This document shows, piece after piece, positions 24,439-32,405 of a DNA stretch of 38,913 nt; position 1 is the stretch's first letter; each line of letters begins with the position of its first letter. Origin of the DNA: Gammaproteobacteria bacterium (GTDB lineage Bacteria > Pseudomonadota > Gammaproteobacteria > Beggiatoales > Beggiatoaceae); NCBI GenBank assembly GCA_003645255.1, contig QNES01000020.1, positions 1 to 38,913 on the forward strand, given 5' to 3'. A program made the position numbers and the translations under genes. The notes beneath the pieces are model-generated. The model was not told where the DNA came from, ran no database searches, and saw only the letters and a list, made by a program, of their open reading frames with translations.

Positions 24439-26055
24439 ATGTCAACAATACCTAACAATGGACTCCATTTTGGGGGGCAGACTAGCAGTCAAAATCCTAT
24501 TTGGCAAGGCTCCTTAAATTCTATTGCCTTTGATGAAAAAGGTATCAAAGCCAAATTGCTGAATTTAGCTCAACCCTGTTATGTTGTCAGAAAACAAGGA
24601 CAAATTGGCATGACCAATGAAGGTGAATTGGGTGATGCCAATGAAAATACGCAGGTAGAAACCCTAACAGCTGTGCCACCGTTATTACCTCAACAATTGG
24701 GTGATCGCCGTTTTCTGGATTATTATGGGCTGGAATATGCTTATGTTGGCGGTGCAATGGCAAATGGTATCGCCTCAGAAGAAATGGTTATCGCCTTGGG
24801 AAAAGCAAAAATGTTGGGTTCTTTTGGCGCGGGTGGCTTAGTTCCTTCCCGAATTGAAACAGCGATTCAACGCATTCAAGCGGCATTGCCCGAAGGACCT
24901 TATGCCTTTAATTTTCTTCACAGTCCCAAGGAACCGGCTATTGAGCGAAGTACAGTTGATCTTTATCTCAAATATGGCGTAACCACGATAGAAGCGGCGG
25001 CATTTCTGAATCTAACACCTAATATTGTTTACTATCGCGCTGCTGGACTCAGTCTCAATTCTGCCAATCAAATCGAAATGAAAAACCGAGTAATTGGCAA
25101 AATTTCTCGGCGCGAAATGGCAACGCAATTTATGCAGCCTGCTCCAACCAAAATTCTCCAACAACTGGTTGCACAAGGACTTATTACAGAGTTGCAAGCA
25201 AAGCTTGCTGAAAAAGTGCCGATGGCAGACGATATTACCGTTGAAGCGGATTCAGGTGGACATACCGATAATCGTCCGTTGGTGTGCTTACTTCCTTCGA
25301 TTCTTGAACTGAGAAATGAAATTCAAGCACAATATACCTATAAAAATCCGATTCGAGTAGGTGCAGCCGGTGGAATTGCTACACCACAATCCGCTTTAGC
25401 TGCCTTTATGATGGGGGCTGATTACATAGTCACCGGTTCTATTAATCAGTCTTGTGTTGAAGCGGGCACTTCTGATTATGCTAAAAAACGGCTGGTTCAA
25501 ACGGGTATGACTGATATTATGATGGCGCCGGCAGGGGATATGTTTGAAATGGGGGTAAAAGTCCAAGTTCTGAAAAAAGGGAGTATGTTTGGCATGCGAG
25601 CCCAGAAACTGTTTGAATTGTACAAAACTTATGATGCCATTTCTGACATTCCGCCGGCAGAAACAGAAAAATTAGAAAAACAAGTCTTTAAAAAGCCACT
25701 TGATACCATTTGGCAGGAAACGGAAGCTTATTTTTCAAAACGTGATCCTGAACAAATAAGCAAAGCTGCTGATGATCCTAAACGTAAAATGGCTTTGATT
25801 TTTCGCTGGTATTTAGGGCAAACCTCCCGATGGGCTATTGCCGGAGAAAAAGGGCGTGAGATGGATTATCAAATTTGGTGCGGTCCAGCAATGGGGGCTT
25901 TTAATGATTGGGTGAAAGGTTCACACCTAGCAGAAGCGGATAATCGGCGTGTTGTTGACGTTGCTCACCTTATGATGAAAGGTGCCGCATTTTTATATCG
26001 GCAACACAATTTGAAACTGCAAGGATTGTCGATGTCGGCGCGGTTTGTTCCCTAA
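24439..26055 (+). CDS. pfaD: PfaD-type enoyl reductase (FMN, 2-nitropropane dioxygenase fold)
   Basis: 538 residues, the usual PfaD length. The N-terminal cap has QPCYVVRKQGQIGMTNEGE, and the TIM-barrel has YVGGAMANGIASEEMVIAL, GSFGAGGLVPSRIE, TVEADSGGHTDNRPL (FMN-proximal, like the SGGHT of nitronate monooxygenases), RVGAAGGIATPQSALAAFMM and ADYIVTGSINQSCVEAGTS. In PUFA synthases this protein is the separate enoyl reductase that uses NADPH and FMN to saturate selected double bonds of the ACP-bound chain. It lies 191 bases after the KS-CLF-AT-DH-DH gene on the same strand. ATG 24439 has a good ribosome site (AAGGAAAAAA). The C-terminal ~130 residues include a helical extension (FRWYLGQTSRWAIAGEKGRE) common to PfaD. 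Active-site-like motifs all appear intact. Confidence 0.93.
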   Translation: MSTIPNNGLHFGGQTSSQNPIWQGSLNSIAFDEKGIKAKLLNLAQPCYVVRKQGQIGMTNEGELGDANENTQVETLTAVPPLLPQQLGDRRFLDYYGLEYAYVGGAMANGIASEEMVIALGKAKMLGSFGAGGLVPSRIETAIQRIQAALPEGPYAFNFLHSPKEPAIERSTVDLYLKYGVTTIEAAAFLNLTPNIVYYRAAGLSLNSANQIEMKNRVIGKISRREMATQFMQPAPTKILQQLVAQGLITELQAKLAEKVPMADDITVEADSGGHTDNRPLVCLLPSILELRNEIQAQYTYKNPIRVGAAGGIATPQSALAAFMMGADYIVTGSINQSCVEAGTSDYAKKRLVQTGMTDIMMAPAGDMFEMGVKVQVLKKGSMFGMRAQKLFELYKTYDAISDIPPAETEKLEKQVFKKPLDTIWQETEAYFSKRDPEQISKAADDPKRKMALIFRWYLGQTSRWAIAGEKGREMDYQIWCGPAMGAFNDWVKGSHLAEADNRRVVDVAHLMMKGAAFLYRQHNLKLQGLSMSARFVP

Positions 26056-26077
26056 GTTTCACCAATAGATTCCAGTA

Positions 26078-26098
26078 ACCACAGGTTCCACCTGTGGT
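26078..26098. terminator. Bidirectional hairpin between convergent genes
   Basis: accacaggt (26078-26086), loop tcc, acctgtggt (26090-26098): a perfect 9-bp stem between the PfaD stop and the pseudokinase stop. There is no long T tract, so efficiency is uncertain. Confidence 0.5.
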
Positions 26099-26123
26099 CA
26101 CTAAATTTTGTTCAGATACAGGC

Positions 26124-27710
26124 TCACTTTGATTCATCAATAAGCCAATTATTGCTTGCATCCTTTACTAATTTAAACGTGTGACTATTATCAACAACAC
26201 GCCCTTTTCTCTTAAAATAACGCAAACTGACTTTGACTATGGCAGTATTATCATGCTGTTCCTGCACATTCACATTCAAAACATCAACTTGACGGATAGT
26301 TTTCCACCATCTGAGGTAAGCATCTTCTTTATAACTCCCATCAGCGTTACAGCAATGAAATTGATCTTTGAAATGATGTGACAACATCAACCAAGTTTTA
26401 TCATGCTGCTGATTGCTAATTGCAGTGTAGTAATCTTGAATAAATTGCGCAGGTTCCACTTGAGGCGGCTGTTCAACCGGTACTGTTTCTGGCAGAGGTG
26501 TGTTAATGGGTGCTGTTTCCGCGGGCGGCGGTTCTGCTAAAGGCGGCACATTCTTCACCTCTGGTGGCGTTTTAACGGGAGGGCTTGGTAGTTCTTCAGC
26601 AACGGGCTCCTTAGCTTCTTGAGCAGTATCCATCGGTGGTGTGAAGAAAGCAACTTGCTTCTTATCGGCTTCTTTAAGAGTCGTAGCTGTATTTTCAGAC
26701 ACAGGTTGCTCCTTTGATTTCGTATAGAAAAAATAAGCCCCCCCTATCAATCCGCCTACTATTATCACCGCCACAATTCCGACAGCGGCACGTTTAAATA
26801 GATGAAATAAGGTTGATTTCGGTGTCGAATCTTGTCGCTGAATTTCTTCAGCCCATTCTTCCACCGTTTGTGGACGTTCGGTTTCTCGTGTTTCCAGTGT
26901 CCAATCAATGGTTTCCAATAATTCTTCAGAATAGCGTCCACGACCCACTTCAACGGCTGGTGTTAAAGGATCGGATTGATTATAGAGAATCGCGTCAACG
27001 CGCTGTGTGGATTCAACGGGTGTTGTACCACCGATCATCCAATATAATACGGCTCCGAAGGCATAAATATCTGTCCATGGTCCATCATTGCCCTTATATT
27101 GATATTGTTCAAAGGGCGTATAGCCTGGAACCAGTATCGAAGTAATGCCACGATGACTCATATAATAATGGTTCATGCCTAAACCCATTAATACAGGACT
27201 GTTATCTTTCTCTCGTAAGTAAATATTCTCCGGTTTGATATTGCGGTGCCAATATTCCGCTTGATGAAGAATTTCTAAAGCCGCTAAAATGGGAGATAAT
27301 ATAGCCCTTAACTCATCTTCAGTGGCGGAATTTTCTTTAAACCGCTCCGCCAAACTTTCTCCAGCTTCATAATCCATCACCATATAAGCCGTATTATTGG
27401 CACGAAAAAAATCTTTTAGACGTACCAAGTTAGGATGAACCAACGGTTTTAAGGTGCGGGCTTCCTGGATAAATTGTTCAAGCCCCCAGGTAAAATCATC
27501 AGCTTCTTGTTGAGATTTAGGCTGCACCGTATCATCATCCTGACGCACGGCAAGTTTGCTTGGTAAATATTCTTTTATAGTGACTAGCGTATCTGCCTCT
27601 TTAGCAAGATAAGTGATGCTAGAACTCATCCGCTCTAAAACAGATTCGATACGATACACCTGTAATTGATAGCCCTGAGGAAGGGCATCATTATTAGCTG
27701 ATATAGACAT
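26124..27710 (-). CDS. Membrane-anchored Ser/Thr pseudokinase with C-terminal NTF2-like domain
   Basis: The kinase fold covers residues ~14-290, with K46 (VTIKEYLP), E83, Y/M hinge AYMVMDYEAGESL and the F-helix PWTDIYAFGAVLYWM. The catalytic HRD is H155-R156-N157 (YWHRNIKPENIYL), and the DFG metal loop is G176-L177-G178 (VLMGLGMN). Both aspartates needed for phosphotransfer are gone, so it should be inactive. Active relatives have HRDIKP and LLDFGAA. A membrane helix follows (~308-328), then a Pro/Glu-rich stretch (~355-420) and an outer domain (FIQDYYTAISNQQHDKTWLM...NNWLIDES) like NTF2/SnoaL folds. Topology is therefore kinase fold inside and small domain outside. It is convergent with pfaD, so no operon link. 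A regulatory or scaffold role is inferred. ATG 27708-27710 starts it, with a weak ribosome site. Confidence 0.85.
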   Translation of the reverse strand: MSISANNDALPQGYQLQVYRIESVLERMSSSITYLAKEADTLVTIKEYLPSKLAVRQDDDTVQPKSQQEADDFTWGLEQFIQEARTLKPLVHPNLVRLKDFFRANNTAYMVMDYEAGESLAERFKENSATEDELRAILSPILAALEILHQAEYWHRNIKPENIYLREKDNSPVLMGLGMNHYYMSHRGITSILVPGYTPFEQYQYKGNDGPWTDIYAFGAVLYWMIGGTTPVESTQRVDAILYNQSDPLTPAVEVGRGRYSEELLETIDWTLETRETERPQTVEEWAEEIQRQDSTPKSTLFHLFKRAAVGIVAVIIVGGLIGGAYFFYTKSKEQPVSENTATTLKEADKKQVAFFTPPMDTAQEAKEPVAEELPSPPVKTPPEVKNVPPLAEPPPAETAPINTPLPETVPVEQPPQVEPAQFIQDYYTAISNQQHDKTWLMLSHHFKDQFHCCNADGSYKEDAYLRWWKTIRQVDVLNVNVQEQHDNTAIVKVSLRYFKRKGRVVDNSHTFKLVKDASNNWLIDESK

Positions 27711-27844
27711 TGGTAATTGTTAGCTCCATGATTGAACACATTTTAGAAAGCAAGTTTTTTTAAAACTTGGTATAAATTCCATCAAAAAATTCTTATGGAG
27801 GTTGTTATTATAGTAGAAACTTGGTTTTTCATCATTATAAGTTT

Positions 27845-28531
27845 CTAAAGCTGAGAGTTATTTTGTAACCATTTTTTCTTAGGTTTATTTAATTCTTCAT
27901 GCTTTTTTTTCTCACATAATCTTGCCCCCACTTTTTTATGATCAAAGCCTTCTGGCCATCTTGTCATAATATTATACACAGCCGCTTCTAGGTTAGTACC
28001 TGATAACTCGGCTTTCAAAAAATTGGCTCCCCTTATATCTGCCTTTCTCAGATCGGCTCCCTTCAACTGGGCTTTTTCCAAATTAGCACCTCTCAGATCG
28101 GAGCCTAATAAGTTGGCAGACTGAAGATTGATTTCTGTCAAATTGGCTCCTTTGAGAAAAGCCCCTTTCAGATTGATATTACTGATTCCATAATTATTAA
28201 GCCTTTTGATATTTGCAACGATTCTATAAGTTGCCTCATCATCATTCCATCCCAGATAGTCTTCTATTTCTTCTCGATATCTTGTGATAGTTATTTGTTT
28301 GTGGCCCAAACTTTCGAGCCATAAAAGAAATACACCCATAATCAGAAGTTCAAATAACAATCCATGGATTTCTATTAAAACATTTCCCCAAAAATGCCAT
28401 AGATCTTCAAAGTAAAATGGCAAAGATAAACTCATGACAATAATTGTTGTTATACAGAACACATAAAACACTAATTTGACCGGTTTTTGTGCGGAAGCAT
28501 TCTTTAACCATTTTTTTATTTGCGTAAGCAT
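27845..28531 (-). CDS. Pentapeptide-repeat membrane protein
   Basis: 228 residues. Two hydrophobic helices lie at ~18-40 (LVFYVFCITTIIVMSLSL) and ~52-75 (LLFELLIMGVFLLWL). After a helical linker (REEIEDYLGWNDDEATYRIV) come pentapeptide repeats at ~118-185 of the A(N/D)LXX type (GANLTEINLQSANLLGSDLR). These fold as a right-handed square beta-helix. It ends with the common capping pattern VYNIMTRWPEGFDHKKVGARL. No enzymatic role is implied. Such repeats mediate protein contacts, and those mimicking DNA act on gyrase, but nothing here points to that. The ATG has a good ribosome site (AGGAG about 9 bases upstream). It lies 134 bases before the pseudokinase on the same strand, so the two may be co-transcribed. 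Confidence 0.85.
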   Translation of the reverse strand: MLTQIKKWLKNASAQKPVKLVFYVFCITTIIVMSLSLPFYFEDLWHFWGNVLIEIHGLLFELLIMGVFLLWLESLGHKQITITRYREEIEDYLGWNDDEATYRIVANIKRLNNYGISNINLKGAFLKGANLTEINLQSANLLGSDLRGANLEKAQLKGADLRKADIRGANFLKAELSGTNLEAAVYNIMTRWPEGFDHKKVGARLCEKKKHEELNKPKKKWLQNNSQL

Positions 28532-28852
28532 TAAACTTATCTCCTAATACTCAATACTCAAGTTTTAAGTCATTTGATTTGAATTGATTTTATAAAACTA
28601 TACTGCACACAGGCATAATTTAAACTTTTAGCAAGCGTAAGGTGCCTCCCACGCACCATTCATTGAACATGTCCCATATAATGATTTTAAATATCGTCGT
28701 GTTCGTGTTGATTATATCCACTACAATTCGGTTTAACAGGCTTATGTCAAACAAATGATTTAATTATATTACATTTTTCATAAAAATGTCAAAACCGGCA
28801 TTTATTTTGTTCATTGGGTGGTATTTTTTTGAAGCGAAGATTTTTGGGGGCG

Positions 28853-28975
28853 AAAATCGTCCTAAAATATAGGAGGGCTGATATTGTACGAGCCTGGTTT
28901 TTTGGACATGATGGTTTGCCAAAACACTAGTATGAAAGAACAAGGGGTGTTTTGGTCCACGAGTGATACTTTTTT
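28853..28975 (+). pseudogene. Decayed 3' end of an AAA-nuclease gene (sister of 29072-30841)
   Basis: The stretch tracks 30666-30790 inside the following ATPase gene. Blocks such as gctgatattgt.cgag.ctgg, tttttggacatgatgg and gaacaaggggtgttttgg match it with point changes, in-frame stops and a deletion. Its translation still shows ADIVRAWFFGHDG beside ADIVRVWFFGHEG of the intact gene. It is in direct orientation, so a tandem second copy was probably lost. The rest of 28532-29071 is AT-rich and holds a small GGTGC...GCACC palindrome (~28631-28650) and a cccattcccaattcccc tract (28982-28998). Confidence 0.7.
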
Positions 28976-29071
28976 TTATTCCCCCATTCCCAATTCCCCA
29001 ATTTCCTTGGAGATCATGTTATAATAAAATTTAAACTCGGTGTTTTTTTAACTCGACAATCAAAAAAAACT

Positions 29072-30841
29072 ATGAACTTACACACTCCAAAATGGGCGAT
29101 TAAAACTATAGTACCCGAAGAAGTTTATACGGATCGTCAATATTTTTTAGACTCTTTCTATGAAGCTGCCCTTAAAGCGCGAACTCGTCGAACAATGTCT
29201 ACCGTTTTGCTTGGACAGCGCCGAATGGGTAAGACGGAAATTTTTAAGCGCGTTGTTAATCGACTGTTTTTTGAGCAGGATCATCGTGATCCAGATGCGG
29301 TAGTACCGATTTATTATAGTTTTCCTGAGAATGTGACGGATAAATGGCATTTTGCTACTAAGTACGTAGAAAATTTCATGCGTTGGTATGCCGCCTTTCG
29401 GTTGCGTGACACTCAATTATTGTCGGCTGAGACTTATGAACGTCATAAGTTAATTGAGCTGATTTCTAATCATCGTGGTTTGAGTGAGACATTTAAAACA
29501 ACGCCTAACCTGCTTAAAACAATTCTTGAGCAGGATGTCACTTTGCCAGAAGAAAGGGCAGTCTGGTTGCCCCGTCGGATTTCAGATTATGATGACAGCA
29601 CAATCGTTGTGTTCTTAGACGAATTTCAAAACACGCGATTGCCACAATATCACTTTGATGTGGTGGGCTATATGCAAGAAGCAGTCGAATCGCCTACTTG
29701 CCCTCACTTTGTGACCGGTTCAGCAATGAGTATTTTGGCACGGGAAATTTTAGGGCGAGGATCGTTATTTGGGCGTTTTGACAGTGAGCCAATTGAAGCA
29801 CTTACCGGCTACTTTGGTACCGAATTGACAAGTAAAGTCGCTAAGTATTATCAAGTCACTTTGACTGAAGAAATTGCGCCTGTTGTCGCTGAACGCTGTG
29901 GCGGAAATCCTTTTTATATCACTGCGATCATAAGGCAAGCGGCAAAACAAAAACAAGCCTTGATAGATGAATCAACACTGAATGCGATGTTAGCGGTTGA
30001 TTTAAGTTCAGGATTTATTTGGAACGAGTTGTCAGATCAAGTCAATCGTTGGATTGAGCGGATTAATGACTATGGTATTACCAAATGGATACTCTATCTG
30101 TCGGCTTTGGAAGAAGGAGATGAGATAGATATTAAACGCATCCAGCAACAACTGAAGGAACGAGATGGTCAAGAAGTCTCTATTGAGACGATCAAAGAAG
30201 TCTTGATTAAGCTATCCAGGGGTGATTTGATTGATTACAAAAGCTTTGGTGGCTGGTTTGGGAAGATTAATGATCCGATTTTAGTTGACTTTTTAAAAGT
30301 CTGGGGCAAAATTGAAGTTGAAAGGCAAGATAGAGGCATGGTCCGAGACGATTTACGTCAAGAATACACGAACCTTAAACTAAAAATAAGTGATCTTAAG
30401 GGTTATTTAGCTGAAATTTATTTGGCTCAAATTTTGCTGAATGCCCAACGGCAAAGCTTACCTGGAAAGTATTTTCATCAGGAAAATGATATACAGGTAC
30501 CCTATTTTACTTATGTCCGGCTCCGAGAACGCTTAGGACCAGGAAAAGACAGTGAAATGGATGTCCATGGCGGCGCAGGTGCTGAACAATGGGTGGCGGA
30601 AAGTAAATGGCGAGCAGGGCGAAAAGCCGGTCCCAAAGAGATAAAAATCTTGCTTGACAAAGCGGAAATAGTCAGAAAAGATAGGAATGCTGATATTGTT
30701 CGAGTCTGGTTTTTTGGGCATGAGGGTTTTACGGTGGAAGCCAAAACACTTATGAAGGAACAAGGGGTTTTTTGGTCCACGAGAGAAGATTTAGATGGAT
30801 TGTTGGACCATGTCAAGTTGAGACGGTTGCCAAAACTTTAG
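29072..30841 (+). CDS. AAA/STAND-type ATPase with C-terminal PD-(D/E)XK nuclease domain
   Basis: 589 residues. Walker A is LLGQRRMGKTEI (46-57) and Walker B is TIVVFLDEFQ, followed by sensor-like FVTGSAMSIL and the GRFDSEPIEALTGYFG block, as in archaeal-type ATPases (ATPase_2 group). A GGNPFYITAII segment precedes a winged-helix region (~330-400). The C-terminal domain has D497 (DSEMDVHGG) and E510-S-K512 (VAESKW), D-x12-E-x-K, a PD-(D/E)XK active site, then a beta strand NADIVRVWFFGHEGF. The layout parallels the gene at 7027-8577, though the sequences differ. ATG 29072 follows an A-tract without a clear ribosome site. A defence or element-maintenance role is plausible but unproven. A partial copy of its 3' end lies 100 bases upstream. 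Confidence 0.82.
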   Translation: MNLHTPKWAIKTIVPEEVYTDRQYFLDSFYEAALKARTRRTMSTVLLGQRRMGKTEIFKRVVNRLFFEQDHRDPDAVVPIYYSFPENVTDKWHFATKYVENFMRWYAAFRLRDTQLLSAETYERHKLIELISNHRGLSETFKTTPNLLKTILEQDVTLPEERAVWLPRRISDYDDSTIVVFLDEFQNTRLPQYHFDVVGYMQEAVESPTCPHFVTGSAMSILAREILGRGSLFGRFDSEPIEALTGYFGTELTSKVAKYYQVTLTEEIAPVVAERCGGNPFYITAIIRQAAKQKQALIDESTLNAMLAVDLSSGFIWNELSDQVNRWIERINDYGITKWILYLSALEEGDEIDIKRIQQQLKERDGQEVSIETIKEVLIKLSRGDLIDYKSFGGWFGKINDPILVDFLKVWGKIEVERQDRGMVRDDLRQEYTNLKLKISDLKGYLAEIYLAQILLNAQRQSLPGKYFHQENDIQVPYFTYVRLRERLGPGKDSEMDVHGGAGAEQWVAESKWRAGRKAGPKEIKILLDKAEIVRKDRNADIVRVWFFGHEGFTVEAKTLMKEQGVFWSTREDLDGLLDHVKLRRLPKL

Positions 30842-30850
30842 CCTATAAGA

Positions 30851-30948
30851 AAGGACAAACACACAGGTTTTTCCCCTACGATAAATGTAGAAGACGCAAA
30901 AGGTAAATGCTATAATTGTATTGAATCTGATATTGAATCGGATTCAAT
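30851..30948. repeat. Intergenic repeats after the ATPase gene
   Basis: 30851-30880 is a decayed copy of the aagggcaaac hairpin of 14691-14716. 30932-30948 is a perfect 17-base palindrome (attgaatcggattcaat) within three spaced copies of ATTGAATC/GGATTCAAT (30919-30950). The latter could be a protein-binding site, but no regulator is known. Confidence 0.5.
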
Positions 30949-30980
30949 CTGATTTTTCACTTCAACTGATAACGAATAAA

Positions 30981-31007
30981 AATAATTGGGGTCAGAGTAA
31001 AATTAAT
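30981..31007 (+). repeat. GGGGTCAGAGT repeat, left boundary of an AT-rich insertion
   Basis: aataattggggtcagagt (30981-30998) continues as aaaattaat and is identical over 27 bases to the complement of 10584-10610. An inverted, slightly decayed partner (actctgactccatttatt) is at 33949-33966. Confidence 0.7.
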
Positions 31008-31065
31008 TCTAACTAAGCCTTGCAGCCGACGCAAAAAGCCGCGCAGCTAAAGAGCGGTGTTATGC
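31007..31065 (+). other. attC-like recombination site
   Basis: 59 bp that begin TTCTAAC (R''-like, 31007-31013) and end GTTATGC (R'-like, 31059-31065), whose TAAC/GTTA cores are complementary. Between them CTTGCAGC and GCAGCTAAAG pair except for one extra base, a feature of attC hairpins. A C/G-rich centre (ccgacgcaaaaagccgcg) forms the loop. The length fits short attC sites. No integrase gene is in the window. Confidence 0.45.
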
Positions 31066-31114
31066 ATAAAATACGTAGATAAACCTAGGTGCGACCCCAG
31101 AAGAAATTAAAAAA

Positions 31115-31780
31115 ATGAAAATTTTTGATATAAAAAATAGAGTGAAACTATACAATTGTAATGATTTCCAATCATTAGGGAAATTATCGCATTTTAGTGA
31201 AGATGATGAAATCATAGAGCATTTAGCAGAGGCAAGTGATGAGGCTTGGTTTGCTTTGATTGAGGGCGATGTAGAGATAGAAGGGAATTTGGACTTAGAT
31301 AAATTCTTTGAAGATATCATCTCAACTTTTTCAAAAAATTCAGATGACTACATACAGCTTTTATGGATAACAGGAAAGCTAAATATTTCAAAAACTTTGC
31401 ATATTCAAGAGAATCAAAACTATTGTGATGATATGGTGGTTGAGGGTGATGTTATGATTAAAAATATCATAGCAGGTGGGATAAATCTCTATTTTTTGAA
31501 AGACTTAAATATACTTGATATTTATTATTCTAAATCAGGAGCAGAAGGTATGCTTTTTACAGAAGGTAAAGAAAACATAAGAATTGAAACAGACAATAAT
31601 AATATATGGAAAATAAATAAAAAACGATATGAATTTAACAAAGGAGTTAGTAAAAAACAAGTGCAAAAAATATTGACAGGAACTTATGATTTTTTGAATT
31701 TTGATGAAGAATTGTATTATTTAGAGAATGAGAAACCATTCATCAAAGCATTACTAAATGATAATATTATCTTGAATTAA
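31115..31780 (+). CDS. Hypothetical beta-rich protein, first gene of AT-rich cargo
   Basis: 221 residues, acidic, no signal peptide. The middle shows short alternating strands that return to similar patterns (ALIEGDVEIEGNLDLD, LLWITGKLNISKTLHI, MVVEGDVMIKNIIAGG), suggesting a beta-helix or bactofilin-like solenoid; I do not recognise a family. It is very AT-rich, with AAA/ATA/AAT-heavy codons unlike the flanking genes, which indicates transfer from an AT-rich donor (Campylobacterota-like codon use is one option). Its stop shares a base with ATG 31780, though the next gene probably starts at 31792. The start follows an A-rich stretch with GAAGAAA upstream. Such genes often occur in orphan immunity clusters of polymorphic toxins, which is inference. 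Confidence 0.65.
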   Translation: MKIFDIKNRVKLYNCNDFQSLGKLSHFSEDDEIIEHLAEASDEAWFALIEGDVEIEGNLDLDKFFEDIISTFSKNSDDYIQLLWITGKLNISKTLHIQENQNYCDDMVVEGDVMIKNIIAGGINLYFLKDLNILDIYYSKSGAEGMLFTEGKENIRIETDNNNIWKINKKRYEFNKGVSKKQVQKILTGTYDFLNFDEELYYLENEKPFIKALLNDNIILN

Positions 31781-31791
31781 TGGAGCAAAAT

Positions 31792-32403
31792 ATGAAACAA
31801 ATTGATATACAAGAAATCATAAACGATACAATGAAAGAGTTTGATGAATATGAAGAATATGAAGACTGTGAGGGAAAAGGGGCTGGAATAAGTCTTAGTT
31901 TTGAGAGCATAAACTCTATAAATAATATTGATTTGAAAAAACTCTCATGGTTATATATATATAACAATGAGATAACAAATATAGACAATATTGACTTCAA
32001 AGATTTAACTGATATTGATTTGAGTAATAATAAAATTGAAAATATAGATAATGTTAATTTTAAAAATATTGAGTGGGTTCGTTTAGATAACAACCGAATT
32101 AAAAATATAAATAATGTAGACTTTAACAATATAAAAACACTATATCTATCAGGTAATTTAATTAGCAATATTGATAAAGTAGATTTTAAAAACATTGACT
32201 CTCTTCATTTATACAATAACAATATAGAAAATATCAATGGCAAAAATTTGATTAAATTAAAATATCTTGAACTCACAGGAAATCCATTGTTCAATAGTAG
32301 TTTAGATATTTTGGAAACATTGAAAGAAAAAGGTATTGAAGTAATCTATGAGCAAAATACTCAAAAAAATTTTATAGAAAAATTAATTGATAAGATTAGC
32401 TAA
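31792..32403 (+). CDS. Leucine-rich repeat protein
   Basis: The frame is open from ATG 31780, but GGAG at 31782-31785 lies 6 bases before ATG 31792, so 31792 is the better start (203 aa). From residue ~40 there are about six LRR units with period 21-23 of the type NNxIxNIDNxxFKNIxxLxL (for example IDLSNNKIENIDNVNFKNIE and LYLSGNLISNIDKVDF), capped by KYLELTGNPLFNSSLDILE. The unit resembles SDS22/internalin-type LRRs, and its function is protein binding. There is no signal peptide or membrane anchor, so it is cytoplasmic. The three genes of this cluster are spaced 11 and 2 bases apart and form an operon. Confidence 0.8.
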   Translation: MKQIDIQEIINDTMKEFDEYEEYEDCEGKGAGISLSFESINSINNIDLKKLSWLYIYNNEITNIDNIDFKDLTDIDLSNNKIENIDNVNFKNIEWVRLDNNRIKNINNVDFNNIKTLYLSGNLISNIDKVDFKNIDSLHLYNNNIENINGKNLIKLKYLELTGNPLFNSSLDILETLKEKGIEVIYEQNTQKNFIEKLIDKIS

Positions 32404-32405
32404 AA

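Noticed and set aside
30511-30816. Antisense frames of 76-101 codons over the ATPase 3' end
   Set aside because: Shadows of the nuclease domain; no ribosome site, no known motif.
31767-32195. 142-codon open frame antisense to the LRR gene
   Set aside because: Ser/Leu/Ile-rich shadow produced by the repetitive AT-rich LRR codons on the other strand; no start signal or family features.
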